Shown here: one piece after another, positions 53,713 through 61,865 of the stretch
How positions within the stretch are numbered: the first letter of the stretch is position 1
Layout of the letters: every line of letters starts with the position of its first letter
DNA from: Carboxylicivirga sediminis
Lineage (GTDB): Bacteria > Bacteroidota > Bacteroidia > Bacteroidales > Marinilabiliaceae
Direction: 5' to 3'
Assembly: GCF_018156225.1 (NCBI RefSeq)
Contig: NZ_JAGTAR010000018.1
Location: 1-64,000 of the forward strand
DNA length: 64,000 nucleotides
Made by a program: the position numbers and the translations under genes
Notes under the pieces: generated by a model
Seen by the model: only the letters and a program-made list of their open reading frames with translations
Databases searched by the model: none
What the model was told of the DNA's origin: nothing

Positions 53713-56700
53713 ATGAAACCAGGATTTTTTATTGAGAGGCCGGTCTTTTCATCCGTTATCTCCATTCTGATTGTATTATTGGGACTCATTGGCCTGATGT
53801 TTCTGCCCATCGATCAGTATCCTAAAATTACACCGCCTGTTGTAAAAATAAGTGGTTCATATCCGGGAGCCAGTGCAATAACGGTATCTCAGGCTGTTTC
53901 AACGCCTATTGAGCAGGAGCTGAACGGTACGCCGGGAATGATTTATATGGAGTCAAGTAGTTCGAATTCGGGTAGTGTTTCCATCAATGTAACTTTTGAT
54001 GTGGGTGTTGATCCTGATTTGGCAGCCGTTGAAATTCAGAACCGTGTAAAACTGGCTGAGTCAAGGTTACCTGCCGAGGTGGTGCAGAACGGTTTGAAAG
54101 TAGAAAAACAGTCGGCCAGCCAGCTGATGACGCTCTGCTTAGTATCTGAAGATCCCAAGTTTGATGAGATATACCTCAGTAACTTTGCTACCATAAATGT
54201 ATTGGATGTATTGCGACGAATACCTGGGGTAGGGCGCGTATCTAACCGTGGTAGCCGTTACTATGGTATGCGCATTTGGGTGATGCCCGACAGGCTGGCG
54301 AGTTTTGGATTGACCGTGAAGGATCTGCAGGATGCCCTGAAGGATCAGAACCGCGAATCGGCCGCTGGTGAGCTGGGACTGCAGCCAATGGATGGCATTG
54401 ATGTAACCATGCCTATCTCTACCAAAGGACGTCTGGAGACCGCCGCAGAGTTTGAGCAAATTGTAGTTAGAGCCAACAGTGATGGAACCATCATCCGTAT
54501 GCGTGATGTGGCAAGGGTGTCACTCGAGTCATCGTCCTATACACAAGAGAGTGCCATTAATGGAGGTAATGCCGCTATGCTGGCCATTTATCTTTTGCCA
54601 GGTGCCAATGCAGTTGAGGTGGCTGAAAATGTGCGTGCCGCCATGGAGGACATCAGCCGGAACTTCCCTGAGGGGTTAGAGTACCTGATTCCGTTTGATA
54701 TGACCGATTATATAACGCAGTCCATTAAAGAAGTGTATGTTACCCTATTTCAGGCATTATTGCTGGTAGTAATAGTTGTATTTCTTTCACTTCAAAATTG
54801 GCGAGCAACGGTTATTCCGGTTATAGCTGTACCAATTTCCCTGATCGGTACCTTTGGTTTTATGCTGGCCATGGGCTTTTCGCTTAATATGCTTACCCTG
54901 CTAGGGCTGATTCTAGCCATAGGTATTGTAGTGGATGATGCCATTGTTGTGGTGGAGAACGTGGAACGCATCATGGAAGAAGAAAAGATAGGTGCTCGTG
55001 AGGCCACTCATAAAGCGATGAAAGATTTGTCGGGAGCACTTATTGCAACATCATTAGTGTTGGCTGCGGTGTTTATTCCGGTAAGCTTTTTAAGTGGTAT
55101 TACAGGAGAATTGTATCGCCAGTTTTCGGTGACGATTGTTGTCTCAGTGCTTATTTCAACGGTGGTGGCTTTAACATTAAGTCCGGCCATGTGTGCCATT
55201 ATTTTAAAGCCAGGTGATTCCCAAAAGAATATCGTTTTCAGAACAATTAATCGCTGGCTCGATACAACAAATAGTAAGTACCAGGGAATACTAGGTAAGG
55301 CAATTGGGAATCCTAAACGCATGTTGGGTGGTTTCGGAATGGCCATGGTTTTCATTTTTGTGTTGGCAAAAGTCATCCCGACCTCATTTATACCAGAGGA
55401 AGACCAGGGGTTCTTTACAGTTGAGATTGAGCTGAATGAAGGAGCTACGCTTGAACGCACGCGTGTGATAACCGATTTGGTTGTTGATTATTTTCAAAAA
55501 CAGGAGGCTGTTGAATTTGTGCAGAGCATAGCTGGCACCAGTCCACGTGTGGGCACCAACCAGTCAAGGGCTGAACTGACAGTAACGCTAAAACCATGGG
55601 ACGAACGTGAAGATGATGAGCTAAGTCTTCAGAGTGTTATTGATAAGGCCCGAAAAGACTTACACGATATACCAGAGGCTCGTTTCTTCTTTAATAAACC
55701 GCCTGTTATTCCAGGTCTTGGAACTTCTGGTGGGTTTGAGTTGCAGTTACAGGCTAAATCAGGTGCAACCTGGGAAAACCTGGTGGATGCCACTGACACC
55801 TTATTGTATTATGCCGAACAAAGAAAAGAACTAAATAATATCTCATCGGCATTGCAGGCCGATATTCCTCAGCTTTATTTTGATGTTAACCGCGACAGGG
55901 TGAAACTGTTAGGTATACCGCTTTCTGATGTGTTTTCAACCATGAAAGCATTTTTGGGTTCAGTATATGTGAACGATTTTAATATGTTCAACCGTATATA
56001 TAAGGTTTATATACAGGCCGAAGCGCCTTATCGTGCCAATAAAAATACGCTTGGATTATTCTTTGTAAAGGGAGAGAATGGCGCCATGGTGCCACTTACG
56101 GCATTAGGCAATGCTTCTTATACCACAGGTCCGGGTAATATAAAGCGTTTTAATATGTTTTCATCTGCTGTTGTTAGAGGCACGCCGGCAAGTGGCTATA
56201 GCTCTGGTCAGGCGATGGAAGTGATGGAGGAAATTGTACGAGAGAAATTACCGGATAATATTGGTTTAGACTGGAGTGGTTTATCCTATCAGGAGAAGCA
56301 AGCCGGTGGCCAAACAGGCATTATAATGGCATTGGTGTTCTTATTTGTTTTCTTGTTTCTGGCTGCACAGTACGAAAGCTGGCTGGTGCCAGTTGCTGTC
56401 ATATTATCATTGCCAATTGCGGCTTTGGGTGCCTTTGCAGGTATCTGGGTAACCGGACTTGAGAATGATATCTATTTTCAGATAGGATTGGTGACTTTGA
56501 TAGGACTTGCTGCGAAAAACGCCATCTTGATCGTTGAATTTGCCAAGGTTGAGGTAGATAAGGGTATGGATGTAGTGCAGGCCGCGCTTTTAGCTGGTAA
56601 GTTGCGATTCAGACCAATTGTGATGACCTCGCTGGCCTTTGTTTTAGGGATGCTGCCGATGGTGCTGGCTACTGGTCCTGGTTCAGCAGGACGTCACTCA

Positions 56701-56841
56701 ATTGGAACAGGCGTGTTTTTTGGTATGCTGATAGCCATCACGGTTGGTATTGTTTTAGTCCCATTCTTTTTTGTGGTAACATATAAGGTAAAAGAGTTAT
56801 TTGCTCAAAAATTAAATAAAGCAGGGGGTAATGAAGAATAA
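53713..56841 (+). CDS. RND multidrug efflux permease (HAE1/AcrB type)
   Basis: This 1042-residue proton-driven inner-membrane pump exports hydrophobic or amphiphilic drugs. It starts with the typical FFIERPVFSSVISILIVL and has the conserved FLPIDQYPKITPP early loop. The transmembrane proton relay is intact: Asp408 and Asp409 in GIVVDDAIVVVENVERIM and Lys935 in LAAKNAILIVEFAK. The two large periplasmic loops (about 40-335 and 565-870) and twelve helices match AcrB in order and length. The outer-membrane factor gene overlaps its 3' end by 11 bp. Confidence 0.97.
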   Translation: MKPGFFIERPVFSSVISILIVLLGLIGLMFLPIDQYPKITPPVVKISGSYPGASAITVSQAVSTPIEQELNGTPGMIYMESSSSNSGSVSINVTFDVGVDPDLAAVEIQNRVKLAESRLPAEVVQNGLKVEKQSASQLMTLCLVSEDPKFDEIYLSNFATINVLDVLRRIPGVGRVSNRGSRYYGMRIWVMPDRLASFGLTVKDLQDALKDQNRESAAGELGLQPMDGIDVTMPISTKGRLETAAEFEQIVVRANSDGTIIRMRDVARVSLESSSYTQESAINGGNAAMLAIYLLPGANAVEVAENVRAAMEDISRNFPEGLEYLIPFDMTDYITQSIKEVYVTLFQALLLVVIVVFLSLQNWRATVIPVIAVPISLIGTFGFMLAMGFSLNMLTLLGLILAIGIVVDDAIVVVENVERIMEEEKIGAREATHKAMKDLSGALIATSLVLAAVFIPVSFLSGITGELYRQFSVTIVVSVLISTVVALTLSPAMCAIILKPGDSQKNIVFRTINRWLDTTNSKYQGILGKAIGNPKRMLGGFGMAMVFIFVLAKVIPTSFIPEEDQGFFTVEIELNEGATLERTRVITDLVVDYFQKQEAVEFVQSIAGTSPRVGTNQSRAELTVTLKPWDEREDDELSLQSVIDKARKDLHDIPEARFFFNKPPVIPGLGTSGGFELQLQAKSGATWENLVDATDTLLYYAEQRKELNNISSALQADIPQLYFDVNRDRVKLLGIPLSDVFSTMKAFLGSVYVNDFNMFNRIYKVYIQAEAPYRANKNTLGLFFVKGENGAMVPLTALGNASYTTGPGNIKRFNMFSSAVVRGTPASGYSSGQAMEVMEEIVREKLPDNIGLDWSGLSYQEKQAGGQTGIIMALVFLFVFLFLAAQYESWLVPVAVILSLPIAALGAFAGIWVTGLENDIYFQIGLVTLIGLAAKNAILIVEFAKVEVDKGMDVVQAALLAGKLRFRPIVMTSLAFVLGMLPMVLATGPGSAGRHSIGTGVFFGMLIAITVGIVLVPFFFVVTYKVKELFAQKLNKAGGNEE

Positions 56842-58234
56842 TAAGCTGTTTTACATAGTGCAGCAAAAAGCAGTTGTTTTGTTGCTCATTGGTTTAATCG
56901 CATTGGCTTCGTCGTGTAAAGTGGGTAAAAAGTATGTGAAGCCTGAATTGGATTTACCGGATAAGCTCGAGGTGATGAGTATTGACTCAACTACCATTGA
57001 TGATTTGCAGTGGTGGGAATTATATACCGACACTGTGCTGCAGCAATTGGTGTATGAAGCACTAGAAAGTAACAAAGATGTATTGATAGCCAGTGCAAGG
57101 CTAAAGCAATATATGGCGGCCAAGCGCATTGCTTCTGCCGATTTGTTTCCGCACTTGGGAGCTGATTTTCATGCTGAACGTGAAATGGAGAATTATGGAG
57201 GGGATAATGAAAGTGCATCAACAGAGTTGGAGGTAAGGGCATCTCTAACCTGGGAGATAGATTTGTGGGGTAATATACGTTGGGGGCGAGAAGCAGCAAT
57301 TGCTGACTATCTGGCTACGCAAGAAGCTCAACGAGCTTTACAGATGTCTATCGTGGCCGAAGTGGCCGAAACCTATTTTGTGCTTACCGCACTCTATGAT
57401 GAGTTGAACATTGTTCAACAAACACTAGAGGCCCGGCAAGAAGGGGTGCGTTTGGCAGATCTGCGCTTTCGTGGAGGTTTAACTTCTGAAACTTCTGTTC
57501 AGCAGGCCGAAGTGGAACTGGCCAAAACAATGACATTGGTGCCTGTATTGGAACGAAAGATACGTATCTCCAAAAACAATCTGGCGCTATTACTGGGAAC
57601 TTATAAAAGTGAATGGGTAAGAGGTAAAGGACTGGATGAACAATATATACCTGATGCCCTGCCTGCCGGATTACCTTCTGAATTGCTGGAAAGAAGACCA
57701 GACATAAGAGCGGCCGAACAAAGCGTAGTTGCGGCCAATGCTATGGTCGGTGTAGCTACCACCAATCGATTTCCAAGTCTGTCATTGACCGGACGCTTCG
57801 GCCGTGAAAATGATGAGCTGGGTGAGTTTCTTAAGTCACCCTACTGGTTTATAGCGGGCGATGTGCTGGCACCAATATTTCAGGCTGGTAAGCTCAAGGC
57901 TCGTCAAAAAGAATCGGAAGCACGACTCGAACAAGAAGTATATGCCTATCAGCGATCTGTACTACAGGCATTTCAAGAGGCTAATACGGCTATTATGACC
58001 TTCAGAAAAGCGAAGGAGGTATACGATGCTCAAGCCAATCTTGAGGATGCTACCCGTAAATACCAGAAGCTGGCTGAATTGCAATACCTCAATGGTGTTA
58101 TTAACTATCTGGATTTATTAGATGCTCAGCGTAATTTATTCGATGCGGAAATAAAACGCAATAATGCCCGGCGCGATGAACTGCTTTCAATGGTTTATCT
58201 TTATAAAGCACTAGGTGGTGGGTGGAACCTATAA
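56831..58234 (+). CDS. RND efflux outer-membrane factor (NodT/OprM type) lipoprotein
   Basis: This 467-residue channel protein completes the tripartite pump. A lipobox (IALASSCKVGKKYVKPEL, Cys about 29) gives an acylated N-terminus, as in OprM. Two repeated halves of long helices follow, each with the family's conserved runs: WWELYTDTVLQQLVYEAL and SLTWEIDLWGNIRWGREAAI in the first, and ELLERRPDIRAAEQSVVAAN and LNGVINYLDLLDAQRNLFDA in the second. The start lies inside the permease gene, implying coupled translation. Confidence 0.96.
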   Translation: MKNNKLFYIVQQKAVVLLLIGLIALASSCKVGKKYVKPELDLPDKLEVMSIDSTTIDDLQWWELYTDTVLQQLVYEALESNKDVLIASARLKQYMAAKRIASADLFPHLGADFHAEREMENYGGDNESASTELEVRASLTWEIDLWGNIRWGREAAIADYLATQEAQRALQMSIVAEVAETYFVLTALYDELNIVQQTLEARQEGVRLADLRFRGGLTSETSVQQAEVELAKTMTLVPVLERKIRISKNNLALLLGTYKSEWVRGKGLDEQYIPDALPAGLPSELLERRPDIRAAEQSVVAANAMVGVATTNRFPSLSLTGRFGRENDELGEFLKSPYWFIAGDVLAPIFQAGKLKARQKESEARLEQEVYAYQRSVLQAFQEANTAIMTFRKAKEVYDAQANLEDATRKYQKLAELQYLNGVINYLDLLDAQRNLFDAEIKRNNARRDELLSMVYLYKALGGGWNL

Positions 58235-58422
58235 GCAATAATTTGCCAGTGTTTCATAAAGCTATTACGAGTACTATAGGGTGTGAGAAATATTTCATAA
58301 TACTATATGTTAAATAGCATTGGCGCACTCGCTCTATTGCGCTATATATTTTTCTTAGTTATTTTGATGATATTAAATAGATAGCCACTTTGGTAATGTT
58401 ATTGATAATAGATTTGCTGTAT

Positions 58423-59592
58423 ATGAGACGTGTTTCGAGAATTAAAGCAATAATGTTGGTGGTTTTATATGTCTGCACTTTACAGGTGCAGGCAACTGAA
58501 AAAGATAGTATTCAGCAGAAAAAAAATCTGAGGTTTAGTATCCTTGGCGGTCCTGGCTATACACCTGATTATGGATTGGTCATTGGAGGAAGCTGCCTTT
58601 TCACCTTTTCTACCAATGTGGCAGATACCACCATGAAACGATCAGTTTTGCCTGTTGCTTTTGCCTATATGACCAATGGGGGTGGCAGTATGATTGTCAG
58701 ACCACAATTGTTTTTTAATGAGGATCGCTTCCGGATTTTCGGGCAGTTCAGCATGAATAGTACCCTTGATAACTACTATGGAGTGGGCTATGAAACCAAT
58801 TCCAGTACCGATAGGGGGGAGAAAACCACCCAATACAGAAGTGTCGGGTTTAAGATGAATCCTATTTTCTTATTCCGATATAGTGACACAAACTTGTTTT
58901 TAGGCGCGTCAATTGATGCCGGCAAACGTTCAATGGAGGAACCCAGCGAGGGAGTGATAAACGATCCGCATTTTATTGCACAGGGAGGAACTACTGAAGG
59001 ACTTAGCTTTACTAATGTTGGTATTGGTGCCAATATCAGTTACGACACCCGTGATATACCGGCTAATGCTTATTCTGGTATGTTTGTCGAAGTTTCGGCG
59101 ACGTATTATCCGAAGGCAATAGGAAGCACAATGGAATATGGTGTTTACAAGCTGGATTATCGCCAATTTAGAGAATTAAAGATGCTGGGAGAAAGGCGTG
59201 TATTAGCCTGGATGCTAAACGGACGATTTACTTCAGGTGATGTGCCCATCACTGAAATGTCGCTGGTTGGTTCGCCTTTTGACTTACGTGGGTATTATTT
59301 GGGGCATTATCGCGATCGGAATGCCTTGATGTCAGTCGTGGAGTATCGTCACATGTTTAATGCTGGTGATGAAACTAGGTTTAGAAGACTCCTTTCCAAA
59401 TGTGGCTTTGTGACATGGGGTGGAGTTGGTTCTGTTAGTGATAAGTTTATGGATTCAAAGCATCTGCTGCCAAACTATGGCGCTGGTTTACGTATTGAAG
59501 TGCAGCCACGCATGAACTTCAGACTGGATGTAGGTCGGGATCCGACAAATAAGCAAAACCTCATCTATTTTAACATGACGGAGGCCTTCTAA
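58423..59592 (+). CDS. BamA/TamA-family outer-membrane beta-barrel protein
   Basis: This 389-residue protein matches the bacterial surface antigen (Omp85 barrel) domain. It has a signal peptide (about 1-24; MRRVSRIKAIMLVVLYVCTL) and then barrel strands (LRFSILGGPGYTPDYGLVIG, SYDTRDIPANAYSGMFVEVS, LVGSPFDLRGYYLGHYRD). It ends with the C-terminal phenylalanine needed for assembly (YFNMTEAF). No POTRA domains precede the barrel, so it is a short form and is unlikely to replace BamA. I chose the ATG at 58423 because it gives a basic signal start; an ATG at 58396 is also possible. It follows the efflux operon by 188 bp. Confidence 0.9.
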   Translation: MRRVSRIKAIMLVVLYVCTLQVQATEKDSIQQKKNLRFSILGGPGYTPDYGLVIGGSCLFTFSTNVADTTMKRSVLPVAFAYMTNGGGSMIVRPQLFFNEDRFRIFGQFSMNSTLDNYYGVGYETNSSTDRGEKTTQYRSVGFKMNPIFLFRYSDTNLFLGASIDAGKRSMEEPSEGVINDPHFIAQGGTTEGLSFTNVGIGANISYDTRDIPANAYSGMFVEVSATYYPKAIGSTMEYGVYKLDYRQFRELKMLGERRVLAWMLNGRFTSGDVPITEMSLVGSPFDLRGYYLGHYRDRNALMSVVEYRHMFNAGDETRFRRLLSKCGFVTWGGVGSVSDKFMDSKHLLPNYGAGLRIEVQPRMNFRLDVGRDPTNKQNLIYFNMTEAF

Positions 59593-59614
59593 TAATATGC
59601 CGATGAGAATAACT

Positions 59615-59638
59615 AAAAAAGGCCACCTGTTGGCAGCC
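59615..59638 (-). terminator. Terminator of the small ORF transcript
   Basis: On the minus strand GGCTGCC (59638-59632) pairs with GGTGGCC (59627-59621), with two wobble pairs, and is followed by six T residues (59620-59615). It lies 27 bp after the stop of the 32-residue ORF. Confidence 0.7.
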
Positions 59639-59665
59639 TCCATATGATTATACATTAACTGTTAT

Positions 59666-59764
59666 CTATTGTCTGAATTGAAAAACGGTTTCAACAACTG
59701 CTAAAACGATTGCTCCACTTACAATGGCCAGTACGCCAATCAAGAAAAACTTTGCTAGTATCAT
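59666..59764 (-). CDS. Small 32-residue membrane protein
   Basis: An ATG at 59764 opens a 32-codon frame ending in TAG at 59666. The peptide begins MILAKFFLIGVLAIVSGAIV and ends ETVFQFRQ, giving one membrane helix and a short basic tail. It is followed by its own terminator (59615-59638), and the upstream susCD operon has another terminator (59917-59948), so a separate short transcript fits. It is too short to be called by most annotation. No homologue was recognised; small size leaves some doubt that it is translated. Confidence 0.6.
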   Translation of the reverse strand: MILAKFFLIGVLAIVSGAIVLAVVETVFQFRQ

Positions 59765-59916
59765 ATCATTTAGTTTTTAATTGTTTGTTACTGATATTGC
59801 AAGTGCCATACCAAAAAACACACATAGGCAGCTGGCTTAACATTCTTTATCAAATCACTTGCGTTTTTAAACTTTTCTAACGAATGATGAGCAATAGCTT
59901 TAGTATATCCTCATAT

Positions 59917-59948
59917 AAAAAAGTCCCCAAGGATACCCTTGAGGACTT
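59917..59948 (-). terminator. Rho-independent terminator of the right SusCD operon
   Basis: On the minus strand AAGTCCTCAAGG pairs with CCTTGGGGACTT with one wobble pair around a GTAT loop, followed by T residues. It lies 35 bp after the SusD stop. Confidence 0.9.
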
Positions 59949-59982
59949 CATTATATAGTAATAAGTTTTGGTTATTAGTGAC

Positions 59983-61860
59983 TTATTGTTTGGAGATCCA
60001 CATTCTGGTAGTGATGAAATGACTACCATTTCCTACCTGGCCATACTCACTAATTTGGCGCTGTATGGCAGCCTCGATGTTTTCTGTGTTATTGGTTCTT
60101 TCCGCATTTGGATAGTTAATACGGCGAGGACGGTGTCCTTCTGTATCACCTCCATTGTGGAAAGGTTGACTAGTAAATTCACTGGTTGGAATCTCCATAG
60201 CAAATGCAGGATCTTCTACTTGCTCAGCAGTATACACAGGTATTTCGGTGAACTCAGTACCCGGGTAAGGAATCCCTTGAGGGATGATTGACAGGTTGGT
60301 GCGGTTCCAAAGAGTAAACGCATCGTAGGCAAAAGTGGTCATTAGCGATTTCCAACGCTCTCTCCAGATTAACTCCAGATCAATGGTTTCATCCATAACC
60401 TTGTCCATGTACTCAGCCTGCAAACCTTCGTAGCTCAAATCAGTACCTTCAGTAGCCGATTGCATAGCCAGGTATGTTTGAGGTGAATTAGATCCTTTCT
60501 GGAAGAGAACTGGATACTTTTCGAAGGTAAGCTCCATTGCCTTTTCCAGGTTAGATGCTACATCACCAGGTACGTTCCAGCCTCTTTCTTTGGCCTCAGC
60601 CAAAATGTAGTATGACTCGTCGCCACCAAATACTACAATAGGAGCTTCTCTGTGACCAACAGTTTCCGGGTTAATACCAGTTAAAGTATGGTATTGGGCA
60701 TAATCGGCCGTGTGTGTATTTAAGTCAACGAACCAGTCGCCACCCACTTTAGTTTGATTACCATCTTCACCCTTTACGGCATACATAGCACGGATGGATA
60801 ATGACTCGGTTCCTCCTGCCTTAACAGGCATAAAGGTGACTGGCTTCCATGGTTCACCGTATTGGGGTGCTTCCTCAAAAGCATCAAAGTTGCTCATACC
60901 TGTCCATGCCGACCAGTCGCTGTTATTAATAACCTGAGATGCCACATAAAAGATACGCGGATCGCGGTTGCGTTGCGCCAGACGCAGCCATTTCTCACCA
61001 ACATAGGTATGTCCCCACTTGGTTGCGTTAGCTCCATTAATGTGGTTACCCCAATCACCACCGTTTACGCTGGTTTGAAGTATAAATGCATCTCCTATTT
61101 TAATGGAAGTGATGAATCCGGCTTTGTTATTGGCTGCCTCTTCAACTGTTGAGCGGGCCCATGATTCATCGGCAGCAGACGCATTCATGCCTAATCGCAT
61201 GATTAAAGAGTTAGCGGTTCTGGCCCATGCCTTGTTTCTTTCCATCTCATCCAGATTACCAAAGAAAATATCATTCTTCGGCAGGAATGGTTCAGCATCG
61301 GTTTCCATTAATATATCACGGTGCTTCTTCAGGCTGTCTACCATCGACTTATAGATATCTTCCTGGCTGTCAAATTCAGGATAGAAAGAGCCTGTATTAT
61401 AAGCATTACCGGCGTCGTGGTATGGTATATCGCCATACATATCGGTTAAGCGCTGAAATACAAACTGCAAGGAGATGTTAGCAATGGATGTCTTTGCCGT
61501 ATTGTCATTTTCTTTATCAGTGTCGAGGTTTTTAAGTAACTGCACCCCGTTTTTCACTGCATCCTTATACATCTCTACATATTTGGCTTCATTATATTGA
61601 TCATTGTTGCCATCGAAAGCTTGTCCGGTTCTATATGCCGATTGCACAATGCCTGATAATGGACCAGCCATAATCATGTTACCTCTCAGTTCTTCATGGG
61701 GCGTTCCGTTGTAACGCATCCAAACACGGGTTAGCAATAATCCCGGATCAATTTTCTCGCCCTGGTTAGGGTCGTTGTTGATTCTTTCAAAATCATCGGT
61801 ACAGGCTGCCGAGAATAGCATTACGGCAGCGAGTAGCATATATGTTATTTTATTTCTCAT
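59983..61860 (-). CDS. SusD_2-type nutrient-binding outer-membrane lipoprotein
   Basis: This 625-residue lipoprotein belongs to the SusD-like group 2 branch, longer and different from the classical SusD proteins in this window. The lipobox is LFSAACTDDFERIN (Cys about 20). Family strings are NNDPNQGEKIDPGLLLTR, LQFVFQRLTDMYGDIPY, RTANSLIMRLGMNASAAD and the C-terminal IDLELIWRERWKSLMTTF. It follows its SusC partner by 5 bp, so they are co-transcribed. No enzyme follows before the terminator, and the cargo cannot be inferred. Confidence 0.95.
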   Translation of the reverse strand: MRNKITYMLLAAVMLFSAACTDDFERINNDPNQGEKIDPGLLLTRVWMRYNGTPHEELRGNMIMAGPLSGIVQSAYRTGQAFDGNNDQYNEAKYVEMYKDAVKNGVQLLKNLDTDKENDNTAKTSIANISLQFVFQRLTDMYGDIPYHDAGNAYNTGSFYPEFDSQEDIYKSMVDSLKKHRDILMETDAEPFLPKNDIFFGNLDEMERNKAWARTANSLIMRLGMNASAADESWARSTVEEAANNKAGFITSIKIGDAFILQTSVNGGDWGNHINGANATKWGHTYVGEKWLRLAQRNRDPRIFYVASQVINNSDWSAWTGMSNFDAFEEAPQYGEPWKPVTFMPVKAGGTESLSIRAMYAVKGEDGNQTKVGGDWFVDLNTHTADYAQYHTLTGINPETVGHREAPIVVFGGDESYYILAEAKERGWNVPGDVASNLEKAMELTFEKYPVLFQKGSNSPQTYLAMQSATEGTDLSYEGLQAEYMDKVMDETIDLELIWRERWKSLMTTFAYDAFTLWNRTNLSIIPQGIPYPGTEFTEIPVYTAEQVEDPAFAMEIPTSEFTSQPFHNGGDTEGHRPRRINYPNAERTNNTENIEAAIQRQISEYGQVGNGSHFITTRMWISKQ

Positions 61861-61865
61861 TGTTC

